DNA of 63,782 bases from Planctomycetota bacterium (lineage in GTDB: Bacteria; Planctomycetota; JACOTG01; JAJDCM01): the NCBI GenBank assembly GCA_029260825.1, contig JAJDCM010000011.1, positions 1 to 63,782 of the forward strand, read 5' to 3'. Each line of letters begins with the position of its first letter. Within the stretch, counting starts at the first letter, position 1. The notes below the pieces were generated by a model, which saw only the letters and a list, made by a program, of their open reading frames with translations, did not search any database and was not told the origin of the DNA. This document shows, one piece after another, positions 1 to 8,434 of this stretch. Both the position numbers and the translations under genes were made by a program.

Positions 1-44
1 ATTTCGATCCTCGACGTGTCTCTAAACACGCCTGCGGTCGAAAT
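1..44. repeat. Imperfect 44-base inverted repeat at the left edge; bases 45-193 without a supported gene
   Basis: The first 44 bases form a nested inverted repeat. The outer arms ATTTCGA (1-7) and TCGAAAT (38-44) pair, and so do the inner arms CGTGT and ACACG around a short loop. It lies beyond the 3' end of the glycosyltransferase gene that reads leftwards and could be an RNA hairpin or part of a larger element cut by the window edge. The rest of the stretch to 193 holds only a short charged reading frame on the minus strand without a convincing ribosome-binding site. Confidence 0.4.
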
Positions 45-193
45 CACCTAGACTCCTTGCCAGAAACGACCTGGAACAATTCTCGCTCAAACTCATGAAT
101 CATCCGGGCTAGCATCATTTTACGGCGCCGAGTCACTCCCCGCAAGGAGTTAGACTCGCCCGACCCACTCATGGCATGTGAGTCGCCACCCGG

Positions 194-1966
194 TCAGGGC
201 CAGATGTAAACCTCGACGGTCTTGTCCCTCTGAACCGCCGGACCACAGAGTTTCCTGAGCTCCAGAGACAAGGTCTCGATCATCCTCTTTGAGAACACAG
301 CCGTGGCCTTCAAACTCGGAGGATGCCCAAGAGCCAGGGAGATTTCCTCCAGCATCGATCGATGAAGAACGACCTTCGTTCCGGATGGGAGCTGACGGCT
401 TGGCCCCGACGGCCCAAGAATCACAACATTCTTCAGTTTCAGTCGAGGAGATCCCCAGAAGGAATCGGCTGGGGCCACAAAAACAACAGGTCGGGCGTGA
501 AACCACTGGTAGTAGGCATACACGTTGTCGAAGAATGCATTCGCTGGAGGACCTTCCACAAGCAACTCGTCCTCGGCCCCGAGCTGCCGATAGAGAGGAG
601 GAATGGGTGCGCTGTACGATCGCTCCGAGGCAGCAAGCCAACGAGGACTCTGGAGATAGGAAAACGTCTGAAAAACGTTGTGATGCGAAAACGAACTCGA
701 CCCGTCATAGATTCGCCGATAAGGTCCAAACCAGAGCCCCAGGCTGATCAATAACACTCCGACCAGAAACGCCACCACCGATTTCTGACGCTCCCGGAGC
801 GGGATCTTCCCAACCCCGAATTTGATCACTGCATCCAGCCCGATTGCCGCAAGCAAGAGAACAAAAGGAAGAACATAAAAGAGGTAGCGCGCCAACACGA
901 AGGAGAAATACAACAAACGGGGATTCAACACGATCAGGGTAATCACCTGACCAGCCACGGGCATCAAGATCCAAAACAGCAGATGGGGTTTTCGCCTGAC
1001 GAGCAACAAGAACGCACCCGTGCAAGCCAGGCCCGTGAGGACCAGCGCTCCTGACTTCCCCGGCCATCCGGAGAGAATCGAGGCATTTCGCCAGAGAACC
1101 TCACTGGTAAGTCCACCCTGGCCCAAATTGTCCTGAAGAATCTGCTCCCGAAGACCAGAAAGAGCCGGTGAATAAAGGACACAGGTGAGAAGAAGCGTGA
1201 AGAAACCAAACCCTAAAATCCGGGCTCCTTCCTTCCCCGGCGAACGCCCCAGGCTGATTCCCCTCCCGAGAGCTCGTCGGATCCGGGCTCCTTTTTTCCC
1301 CGCTGAATGCCCCAGGCTGATTTCACTGGAATGCCCGGAATGCCCGAGGCTGGTCTCACGACACCTCTCTCCTTTGCTTTCTTGGCGGAAAACAAAGATC
1401 GATAGGAAGGCGGTGAGAAAGAGCCAGGCCACGGAGATGAGGGAGACCAGATGGATCCAGCTGCTCAGGGCGGCCAGCACGGAAACCAGAGCCAAGCTCC
1501 AGAATCCTCCCCTTGCACTCCGATGAACCCGGAGAAGCAACAGGAACACGAGAAAAACGAGAACTACACAGAGCCCGTAAGGTCGAAGAAACCGGCTGTA
1601 GAATATGAAGAGCGGATGGCCAAGAACGATCAAGGACAAAAGCCCTGCCGGAGCCTCGGGAATCACCCTCCTGACCCCAAGGAAAAGGATCGCTGGAGTA
1701 AAACTCCCCACCAAGAGGACCGGAAGCCTGAGCCCCCACTCCGTAAGCGGCCACAACGCTGAAAGACCCCGAAGAAGGAGCGCCAGAGGTATCGAAAAAT
1801 CCGTATCTGTGACCAACCCCACAATCGTTGAGGGAGTCTGGGACGTAATGACCTGAAGGAGATGAAGCTCATCCCCCCCCAGGATCTGCACGTCCAAACT
1901 CCGCACCCGCACCAAAAAAGACACGGCCGTCAGCCCAAACAATGCCGCCACAGAGGAAGCCTTCAT
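194..1966 (-). CDS. GT-C type membrane glycosyltransferase (ArnT/PMT-like)
   Basis: A multi-pass membrane protein of about 590 residues, rich in Leu/Val segments separated by short loops. The first loop carries an acidic GGDELHLLQ motif and a later stretch reads SRFLRPYGL. Both are typical of GT39/GT83 relatives, which transfer sugars from polyprenyl-phosphate donors on the outer face of the membrane. The ATG at 1964-1966 (MKASSVAAL) is preferred because it precedes the first membrane segment; the frame stays open upstream to 2161 without a credible start. It is transcribed divergently from the sulfatase-like cluster that follows, suggesting a shared envelope-glycan theme, although acceptor and donor are unknown. 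A basic cytoplasmic-type loop is expanded by short repeats (separate entry). Confidence 0.75.
   Translation of the reverse strand: MKASSVAALFGLTAVSFLVRVRSLDVQILGGDELHLLQVITSQTPSTIVGLVTDTDFSIPLALLLRGLSALWPLTEWGLRLPVLLVGSFTPAILFLGVRRVIPEAPAGLLSLIVLGHPLFIFYSRFLRPYGLCVVLVFLVFLLLLRVHRSARGGFWSLALVSVLAALSSWIHLVSLISVAWLFLTAFLSIFVFRQESKGERCRETSLGHSGHSSEISLGHSAGKKGARIRRALGRGISLGRSPGKEGARILGFGFFTLLLTCVLYSPALSGLREQILQDNLGQGGLTSEVLWRNASILSGWPGKSGALVLTGLACTGAFLLLVRRKPHLLFWILMPVAGQVITLIVLNPRLLYFSFVLARYLFYVLPFVLLLAAIGLDAVIKFGVGKIPLRERQKSVVAFLVGVLLISLGLWFGPYRRIYDGSSSFSHHNVFQTFSYLQSPRWLAASERSYSAPIPPLYRQLGAEDELLVEGPPANAFFDNVYAYYQWFHARPVVFVAPADSFWGSPRLKLKNVVILGPSGPSRQLPSGTKVVLHRSMLEEISLALGHPPSLKATAVFSKRMIETLSLELRKLCGPAVQRDKTVEVYIWP
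1218..1345. repeat. Degenerate direct repeats inside the glycosyltransferase gene
   Basis: Two copies of a unit of about 43 bases begin at 1218 and 1281. Both start ATCCGGGCTCCTT and end GCCCCAGGCTGATT. A third, partial copy (GAATGCCCGAGGCTGG) begins near 1339. In the protein they give a repeated loop with the motifs ISLGHSAGKKGARI, ISLGRSPGKEGARI and a shortened TSLGHSG. The frame is kept, so this looks like an in-frame minisatellite expansion of a hydrophilic loop between membrane segments. Confidence 0.7.
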
Positions 1967-1997
1967 CAACGTACATCCCACTTGCAGAGGACCGGGG

Positions 1998-2026
1998 TTG
2001 TGACACCTTCGTGGCAACCATACAAT
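1998..2026 (+). promoter_or_regulatory. Candidate sigma70 promoter for the sulfatase-like cluster
   Basis: TTGTGA (1998-2003) and TACAAT (2021-2026) are separated by 17 bases in the divergent intergenic region, about 70 bases ahead of the first sulfatase-like gene. Four of six and five of six bases match the consensus. Confidence 0.5.
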
Positions 2027-2094
2027 CTTTTTCACCTTGCGGGGTAAGTTGCCCGCGAAAGTCCACCGCACAGTAATAAGAGACAGACAACAAG

Positions 2095-3465
2095 ATGAAT
2101 CAAGCTCCAAACCTGAAGGGCCAACACCAAACCGGTCGGCGATGGATGCTCGCCTCCACAAGCCTTCTTCTCACCTCTCTTGTCCTGGCATCCTGCGGCG
2201 GATCGAACCACAAGGAACGAGTCGTCCTGATCACCCTCGATACCCTCCGCTACGATAGCCTCATGGGATCAGAAGAACACCAGGGCTCCATGGATCAAGT
2301 GAGACAATTCACGGAAAAAGCCCAATCCTTTACCAATTTCTACTCGGCGACCTCAACCACCCAGCCCACCCACGCAAGCCTCTTCACCGGACTCCACCCC
2401 TGGCAAACCGGAGTCCACCGAAATGGCTGCCACCTGGTCGGGTCCCACGAAACCCTCGCGGAAATCCTTCAAAACGAAAAGTTCGAAACGGCCGCCGTCG
2501 TCTCCTCCTTCCCCGTCCATTCAAAGTTCGGCTTCGACCAGGGATTCAACACCTACGATGACGACTTCACCATCGGCCTTGGCGTCAATGACTGGGAAGG
2601 TGCCAAGGTCGAAAATGATCGATTCTATTCCCTCGCCTCCACCGTCACCGAACGCGCTCTTGACCAAATTTCTGCATCAAAAGCCGATCGACAATTTTTC
2701 TGGTTTCACTACTTCGATGCCCATTCCCCCTATGGAGACACCGGAAAGACCGTCGTTGACCTACCTGATATCCTGAACCTCGCGCGAGCTCAGCACCCCA
2801 ACCTCAAAAAGATGATCGGCGAAGCAAGGAAACTCTACGACGCCGATGTGTCTTCGATGGATCGAGCCCTCGGCCGGCTTCTCAATCGCCTCCTCCAGGA
2901 TGAAGAAAAACACGGCATTCGAACCCACATCATCCTCACCGCCGACCACGGGGAGAGCTTTGGCGAAAGTGGATCCTTCGGCCACGGAAAACGACTGACC
3001 ATGGAACAAGTCCGAGTCCCACTCCTCCTTTACTCACCAGATCTCGCTCCAGGAGTCCGGGATGATGTCGCAGGAAGCATCGATGTCCCTTCAACCATCC
3101 TTGCTCTTGTGAACGCAAAGCCGCTGGGGCGAGGACGAGACCTCACGACCCCGGATAAAGAAGGCAAGGCTTTCGGGATGCGAAGAATGTTCCTCCAACC
3201 TTACCAAGACACACGTCTCTCCGGGCGAACCGTGACGATCTCGGGCTCTCACTTCTACACCGTCCAGGGTGGTACTCTCTATGCAGGAAACCACACACAG
3301 ATCCGGGAAGGCGACATCAGCAAAGGCAAAGTCGACGGAGGGATCGCCGAGAGCATCAAGAAACTCTTCCAGGCCTTCGACCAGGAACTACAACAGGATG
3401 AGACCAAAGACACCATGACAGACGCCGACCGAAAAGCCCTCGAAGAACTGGGATACACACAGTAA
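2095..3465 (+). CDS. AlkP-superfamily (sulfatase-like) lipoprotein, Thr nucleophile type
   Basis: A protein of 456 residues with a lipoprotein signal ending in LVLASC (Cys34), so probably membrane-anchored outside the cytoplasm. The sulfatase fold is shown by the metal motif ITLDTLRYD (Asp49), by T-Q-P-T-H followed by ASLFTG (89-98), and by the second metal motif TADHGESFG followed by FGHG. At the position of the formylglycine Cys there is Thr89, and the following Arg is His93. It is therefore not a canonical Cys-type sulfatase; phosphodiesterase, phosphotransferase or other ester hydrolysis is possible. The protein ends in L-E-E-L-G-Y-T-Q, a tail shared with its neighbours. It is first of four consecutive genes on this strand and closely related to the next one; the substrate is unknown. 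Confidence 0.8.
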   Translation: MNQAPNLKGQHQTGRRWMLASTSLLLTSLVLASCGGSNHKERVVLITLDTLRYDSLMGSEEHQGSMDQVRQFTEKAQSFTNFYSATSTTQPTHASLFTGLHPWQTGVHRNGCHLVGSHETLAEILQNEKFETAAVVSSFPVHSKFGFDQGFNTYDDDFTIGLGVNDWEGAKVENDRFYSLASTVTERALDQISASKADRQFFWFHYFDAHSPYGDTGKTVVDLPDILNLARAQHPNLKKMIGEARKLYDADVSSMDRALGRLLNRLLQDEEKHGIRTHIILTADHGESFGESGSFGHGKRLTMEQVRVPLLLYSPDLAPGVRDDVAGSIDVPSTILALVNAKPLGRGRDLTTPDKEGKAFGMRRMFLQPYQDTRLSGRTVTISGSHFYTVQGGTLYAGNHTQIREGDISKGKVDGGIAESIKKLFQAFDQELQQDETKDTMTDADRKALEELGYTQ

Positions 3466-3473
3466 CCATCGGT

Positions 3474-4835
3474 ATGATTACTCCCATGAGCGCAAATCGA
3501 CCTTTCCTCGTACTACTCCTTCTTCTCGCCTCCCAGACTCTCTCCTCGTGCGGAAAAAGTAGAGTGCCCGAACGCATCGTTCTCATCACCCTCGACACGC
3601 TGAGATATGATTCCTTGATCTCATCCATGCCCAACACACAAAAAATGGCCAAAGAGGGTCTCTCCTTCGAAAAAGCCTACTCATCCAGTTCATCAACCCA
3701 GCCAACTCACGCAAGCCTCTTCACCGGCCTCCATCCCTGGCAACACGCCGTCACGGCGAACGGGATGATCCTCACCGATAACTACCTCACCTTGACCGAA
3801 AGTCTCCTCGACGAAGGGTTCGAAACACGGGCCGTTGTCGCCTCCTTTCCCCTTGACCGCAAATTCGGATTCGCACGGGGATTCGAAGCCTACGACGACG
3901 ACTTTACCGAAAGCGGCCCCGCCAACACCTGGAACGAACACGAAGTCGAGAACCAGAACTTTCACTCCTTTGCCCGAGGCATCACAGATAAGGCCATCAA
4001 TTCCATCGATGAAGCATCGAACGATCAGCAATTCTTCTGGTTCCACTACTACGATCCTCATGCCCCGTACGGCGACGCGGCCCGAGAGGAAACCGGAATG
4101 GAAGAAATCGGTCTGCCCAAACTCCTGAAGCTGGCGGTCAAGAACCCTCCCGCTCAGGAACTGGACGCAAAAATCCTCGAGGTCAAAGAAGCCTACCTCC
4201 GAGACGTTCGCTTCCTGGACAAACAGCTTGCCCGACTCTTCGATCGCCTGGGCAAAGACAAGACCAAATGGAAGACCACCATCGTGATCACCGCGGATCA
4301 TGGAGAGAGTTTTGGAGAAGATGGGTCCTTTGGTCACGGAAGACGCGTTTCGGCTCCCCAGCTTCATATCCCCCTGATTCTCCACGGCCCAGGAATATCA
4401 CCGGGTATCCGAAAAGACATCGCCGGCTCCGTGGACGTACACAAAACTCTTCATGCCCTGGCCCGAGTCGCCGGCAAATACCCTGGAAAAGGACGGGACC
4501 TCCTGGCAGAAGACACAAGGCCTCCAGTAGCCTTTGGCATGCGTCGAACTTTCCTCGAACCGGGAAAAGATCTCCAGAAAATCGACGGCAAGTGGCAAGA
4601 GGTCAAGCTGGGCGGCAATCGCTTCTTCCGGGTAGATCAAAACAATCTCTACTCCGGCAACAAGGAAGACGTTCGCAACGAAGATTCACGGGCGGAAAAT
4701 GTCGCCCTCCCCCTCCAGGGAGACCTCAAGGCAATCTTCTCCATCTTCGAGGACGAACTGAACGGAGTGAAATCCTCCCGCGTCATGGATGAAGACACCC
4801 GAAGAAAGCTAAAAGAGATGGGCTATGTTGAATAG
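3474..4835 (+). CDS. AlkP-superfamily (sulfatase-like) lipoprotein, Thr nucleophile type (paralogue)
   Basis: At 453 residues this is a clear tandem paralogue of the preceding gene. Both contain L-I-T-L-D-T-L-R-Y-D-S, S-T-Q-P-T-H-A-S-L-F-T-G-L-H-P-W-Q and the FGHG motif near the second metal site. The signal peptide ends in TLSSC (Cys26). Thr75 occupies the nucleophile position and His79 replaces the usual Arg. The C-terminus is L-K-E-M-G-Y-V-E. Only eight bases separate it from the upstream gene, and its end overlaps the next gene by 11 bases, so the cluster is almost certainly one transcript. The start could instead be the ATG at 3486; neither has a strong ribosome-binding site. Confidence 0.8.
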   Translation: MITPMSANRPFLVLLLLLASQTLSSCGKSRVPERIVLITLDTLRYDSLISSMPNTQKMAKEGLSFEKAYSSSSSTQPTHASLFTGLHPWQHAVTANGMILTDNYLTLTESLLDEGFETRAVVASFPLDRKFGFARGFEAYDDDFTESGPANTWNEHEVENQNFHSFARGITDKAINSIDEASNDQQFFWFHYYDPHAPYGDAAREETGMEEIGLPKLLKLAVKNPPAQELDAKILEVKEAYLRDVRFLDKQLARLFDRLGKDKTKWKTTIVITADHGESFGEDGSFGHGRRVSAPQLHIPLILHGPGISPGIRKDIAGSVDVHKTLHALARVAGKYPGKGRDLLAEDTRPPVAFGMRRTFLEPGKDLQKIDGKWQEVKLGGNRFFRVDQNNLYSGNKEDVRNEDSRAENVALPLQGDLKAIFSIFEDELNGVKSSRVMDEDTRRKLKEMGYVE

Positions 4836-6264
4836 GATAGCCCGGAAAAACATCCTCTATCTGGCTGCCCTTGTCATCGCCTCCAGTCTCTTCGGAGCAG
4901 GCTGCGGGAATCAAGAAAGCCGAAAAATCAGATCCGTAGTATTAATTACCATCGATACCCTCCGTGCGGACCATCTCAACTACTACGGATACTCCGAGCC
5001 CACAACTCCCAACCTCGACCGGTTCATGTCCAGGGGTGTCGTTTTTCAGCACGCATTCTCCACATCCTGTCGCACCGCCCCCTCTCACGTATCTCTCATG
5101 ACCGGCCTTTACCCGAGCTTCACCTCCGTCGACGTTGACAACGGTAGTCATCCCCTGAACAAGGGGTTTGAAACCCTCGCCGAATTGTGTCAGGCAGAGG
5201 GCATGCAAACCGCGGCAATCGTGGGCAATCCGGTCCTCGGGAAGCGACTCGCTCTCGACCAAGGATTTGATAGCTACGACGATGTGCTTCCGGATCGGGA
5301 ACGCAATCGAAATGACCTGGAACGGACGGCCGACAACACCCGCAAATCCTCCATCGCCAAGATCAAGGAACTCACGGGCAGTTCGTTCTTTCTCTGGATT
5401 CATTTCCAGGACCCCCACGGCCCCTATACCGCCCCGAAAAGCTTTCTTCCACCTCCAGCCCCGTCCACCACGGAACCATTGTCCCTTCCGGTCGGAGCAA
5501 ACCACTCCGGATACAAGGCACTCCCCGCCTATCAAGTCCTTGAGGATGAGCAAAAACTTGCCGAGTATGTTCGGCGATACGATGCGGAAATCCGCTATCT
5601 GGATTCCAACCTCGGTCAAGTACTCGAAACCCTGCAAAGCGAGGGGATTCTATCGGAGAGCCTGGTCGTCATCACCGCGGATCATGGCGAGGCCTTCGGC
5701 GAAGACGACTTCTTTTGCGCCCACGGCCACGGTCTGGGTATCGATCAAACTCGAGTTCCACTCGCCTTTGTCGGCCCGGGGATCCAGGCCGAGACTCGAC
5801 TCAAGAACGGCGTCTCCAACCTGGACGCCTTCGCCACAATTCTGGATGCTCTCGACCTGGCGCCTCCTCCCGGAACTCAAAGCGAGAGCCTTCTTCCGTT
5901 CCTCCAGAACGGAACAGAACCCATGGGTCGCATCGGCTATGCCGAATCCGTGACCCAGCGGGCCGCTTTCCAGGGCGACTTCTATCTTCGAGCAGATCGC
6001 CATCCTCTTTCCGATCTGAAATTCTGGAAAACCGGAAATCCCTTCACCGGCGCTCCCTACATCCCACTTGGCGAAAAGGACCACCGTCACGTATCCGGTA
6101 AGAAGGCAACCTCCCCCCCGGAGGAATCCCTCGCTTCCGCGCTCGATTCATTCACAAAAATCGCCGACAAAGCGCGCTCCGAACTTCTCCCCCTTCGGCA
6201 ACAGGGACGCCCGTTGTCTCAGGAAGAAAAGGATCGACTTCGAGCACTGGGGTATCTCAAGTGA
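4825..6264 (+). CDS. AlkP-superfamily (sulfatase-like) lipoprotein
   Basis: A protein of 479 residues with a signal peptide ending in FGAGC (Cys27). The first metal motif is ITIDTLRADHLNYYGY, the nucleophile region is C-R-T-A-P-S-H-V-S-L-M-T-G (Thr84 at the nucleophile position, His88 where type I sulfatases have Arg), and the second metal motif is TADHGEAFGEDDFF followed by HGHG. It is more distant from the first two genes than they are from each other. The C-terminus carries the same short tail, L-R-A-L-G-Y-L-K. It overlaps the upstream gene by 11 bases and the downstream one by four, so translation is probably coupled. Likely an exported hydrolase or transferase acting on a surface ester; the exact reaction cannot be read from sequence. 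Confidence 0.8.
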   Translation: MLNRIARKNILYLAALVIASSLFGAGCGNQESRKIRSVVLITIDTLRADHLNYYGYSEPTTPNLDRFMSRGVVFQHAFSTSCRTAPSHVSLMTGLYPSFTSVDVDNGSHPLNKGFETLAELCQAEGMQTAAIVGNPVLGKRLALDQGFDSYDDVLPDRERNRNDLERTADNTRKSSIAKIKELTGSSFFLWIHFQDPHGPYTAPKSFLPPPAPSTTEPLSLPVGANHSGYKALPAYQVLEDEQKLAEYVRRYDAEIRYLDSNLGQVLETLQSEGILSESLVVITADHGEAFGEDDFFCAHGHGLGIDQTRVPLAFVGPGIQAETRLKNGVSNLDAFATILDALDLAPPPGTQSESLLPFLQNGTEPMGRIGYAESVTQRAAFQGDFYLRADRHPLSDLKFWKTGNPFTGAPYIPLGEKDHRHVSGKKATSPPEESLASALDSFTKIADKARSELLPLRQQGRPLSQEEKDRLRALGYLK

Positions 6265-7691
6265 GAGCGCATCTTCTCATCGTGATTGCGCTGTTATTAC
6301 TCCACCCGGGTTGCTCCTCCTCCCCACCACCATCGCTCCCTCATCCCAACATCATCATCGTACTTGCAGACGACCTTGGGCTGGGAGACGTCAGCTATCG
6401 TGGAAGCGAGATCCAAACGAAAAACATTGATCGGCTCGCCAACGACGGGTTGATCCTCGAACGGTTCTATTCTCAGCCGGAATGCTCACCGAGTCGCGCC
6501 GCCCTTCTCACGAGCAAGCATCCCGTCCGGTACGGAATGTCCTTCTCCGTGATTCGCCCCTGGGACTCCCGCGGAATCCCCAAGGAAGAAAGACTTCTCC
6601 CCGAGATCTTTCAAGAAGCCGGATATGCCACCGCTCTCGTAGGAAAATGGCACGTAGGCCACGGTGATCCGGAGCAACTTCCCAACGCCCGGGGTTTCGA
6701 TCACTTCTACGGCCACCTGAATGGTAGGCTTGACTACTTTACTCACCAGCTTTCCCACGGTGAGCTCAGGCCACCCGAGGGTCTTGGCCTTGACTGGCAA
6801 CGAAATGGGAAAGCCGTCGAGGAGGAAGGGTACACGACCACTCTCCTTGCAAAGGAAGCATCAAGGGTCATTCAAGACCGAGATGTGCACCGCCCCCTTT
6901 TCCTGCTTGTTGCCCTCAACGCCCCTCATCCACCATTGCAAGCACTTCCTTCCGCCGAACAAAAATTCGCATCGATCCAAGATGAGAAACGACGCACCTA
7001 TGCCGCCATGGTCGATACGCTGGATGAATCCCTGGGACAGATCTTGAACACCCTCGATGACGAGAAGATCACATCAAACACCCTGCTCCTTTTCTTGAGC
7101 GATAATGGTGCGGCGCCTGACAAGGGTGGTAGTAATGGCTCTCTTCGAGGCGGAAAGGCCACCACCCTCGAGGGCGGAATCCGAGTCCCCGCCATTCTGC
7201 GCTGGCCGGCCAAGATCGAGAAGCGCCGGAAGACGGAACAACGAATCACCCTCCTCGACATTGGCCCGACTCTGATTACGGCAACCGGCATCGGGGACAA
7301 AGCCTCGTTTAAAGCTCCTGGCGACATTGACGGACAGGACCTGTGGGCCACAATTCAGGACGGGGCAACTTTCCCCCGAGAAAAACTCTTTTTCGCCACC
7401 CAACACCGGGCAAAACGACACACTGCCGTCATCGACGGAGGATGGAAGCTAGCGCGGACAACCGACGTGCTCTCCGGAACCGAGGAGGAATTCCTCTATC
7501 ATCTGGACCAGGATCCCCTGGAGTCTGAAGACCAGACTTCAAACAACAAGGACCGCCACCGGGCCCTCCAAACCCTTCTGAACCGGTGGATCTCTCTTCA
7601 TCCACCCGACTACCATCGGCCAACATATCTCCCTCCCAGGTCTTTTCGATTTCCCCGGGACTGGGCCCGGGCAACAGGCCAAAGAGACTGA
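6261..7691 (+). CDS. Type I sulfatase lipoprotein (formylglycine Cys type, arylsulfatase-like)
   Basis: A canonical type I sulfatase of 476 residues starting at a GTG that overlaps the previous stop (GTGA). The signal peptide ends in HPGC (Cys18). The sulfatase signature is complete: C-S-P-S-R-A-A-L-L-T (Cys75 to Thr84), where Cys75 would be converted to formylglycine, preceded by the Asp pair of IIIVLADDLG and followed by VGKWHVGH and the SDNGA metal motif. The closest recognisable type is arylsulfatase A/B-like. Unlike its three upstream neighbours it lacks the LGY tail. A maturase (FGE or anSME) is required in trans and is not in this window. Being coupled to the non-Cys members suggests joint action on one sulfated or otherwise esterified glycan (inference). 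Confidence 0.88.
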   Translation: MRAHLLIVIALLLLHPGCSSSPPPSLPHPNIIIVLADDLGLGDVSYRGSEIQTKNIDRLANDGLILERFYSQPECSPSRAALLTSKHPVRYGMSFSVIRPWDSRGIPKEERLLPEIFQEAGYATALVGKWHVGHGDPEQLPNARGFDHFYGHLNGRLDYFTHQLSHGELRPPEGLGLDWQRNGKAVEEEGYTTTLLAKEASRVIQDRDVHRPLFLLVALNAPHPPLQALPSAEQKFASIQDEKRRTYAAMVDTLDESLGQILNTLDDEKITSNTLLLFLSDNGAAPDKGGSNGSLRGGKATTLEGGIRVPAILRWPAKIEKRRKTEQRITLLDIGPTLITATGIGDKASFKAPGDIDGQDLWATIQDGATFPREKLFFATQHRAKRHTAVIDGGWKLARTTDVLSGTEEEFLYHLDQDPLESEDQTSNNKDRHRALQTLLNRWISLHPPDYHRPTYLPPRSFRFPRDWARATGQRD

Positions 7692-7861
7692 ACTCCATTG
7701 CTGGGACGAAGCTCACGGGTAGATCAGAGCAATTTCGGCCGACCTTCATGAAGAATGCGGGCTAGAACTGTCATGACGCGAGAGCTACACTATCGGCCTC
7801 CACCGGCCTGCTGAGATGGGCCCAAACCCAACAACCAAAAATCCAATACGGAGAAGAAACG

Positions 7862-8338
7862 ATGGCAATCGAAGTAGGGGCAGACGCTCCCAACTTTACG
7901 CTCAAGACCCAGGACAACGAGGACTGGACCCTTTCCGCACAAAAGGGGAAAACCGTGGTTCTCATGTGGTATCCGCTGGACTGGAGTCCGACCTGCACCA
8001 CCGAACACTGCAAGATCTCAACCGAGTCAATTCTGACAGGAGACAACATGGTCAAGGTCGGAATCAGTCGGGATTCCGTCTGGTCGCACAAGGCTTACAA
8101 GGAAGCCAAGAGCATCAGCCATGATCTCCTCGCCGACCCGATGCTCGACGTGACCAAGACATTTGGCCTCGAACATCCAGCAGTTCCGTTCATCAGCCAC
8201 CGGGCAACCGTGATCGTCAATGCCGACGGCAAAGTCGCTCACGTCCAGATCCAGGAAAGCACCGGGGACGAAAGAGACTGGTCCGAGATTCAAGAAGCAC
8301 TGACCAAACTCGGCACCGCAAATAGCCAAGCGAACTGA
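7862..8338 (+). CDS. bcp: Peroxiredoxin, Bcp/PrxQ type
   Basis: A 158-residue thioredoxin-fold peroxidase that reduces peroxides in the cytoplasm. The motif PLDWSPTCTTEHC gives the peroxidatic Cys45 and a second Cys50, the C-x4-C spacing of atypical 2-Cys Bcp/PrxQ enzymes. Length matches the family. A good ribosome-binding site (GGAG, eight bases before the ATG) fixes the start, and a strong terminator follows at once. The 170 bases upstream separate it from the sulfatase cluster, so it is probably monocistronic. The symbol reflects the family; the precise subtype could be argued. Confidence 0.85.
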   Translation: MAIEVGADAPNFTLKTQDNEDWTLSAQKGKTVVLMWYPLDWSPTCTTEHCKISTESILTGDNMVKVGISRDSVWSHKAYKEAKSISHDLLADPMLDVTKTFGLEHPAVPFISHRATVIVNADGKVAHVQIQESTGDERDWSEIQEALTKLGTANSQAN

Positions 8339-8346
8339 TTCGATAA

Positions 8347-8381
8347 AAAAGCGGACGTGAGTTTTACTCACGTCCGCTTTT
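8347..8381. terminator. Strong intrinsic terminator, probably bidirectional
   Basis: A perfect 15-base stem (AAAAGCGGACGTGAG pairing with its complement) around a TTTTA loop, with A-rich and T-rich flanks on the two sides, lies nine bases after the peroxiredoxin stop. It sits between convergent genes and can end transcription from both. Confidence 0.92.
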
Positions 8382-8434
8382 CTGCTCATCAATCTGAAGT
8401 CATGCCTTGCTGACTTGATCCCCCCCTTTAGAAT

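Noticed and set aside
45..140. A short charged frame on the minus strand after the glycosyltransferase gene
   Set aside because: About 31 codons, no ribosome-binding site and no similarity to known small proteins.
8339..8434. A CRISPR-like repeat at the perfect inverted repeat
   Set aside because: It occurs once and has all features of an intrinsic terminator between convergent genes.
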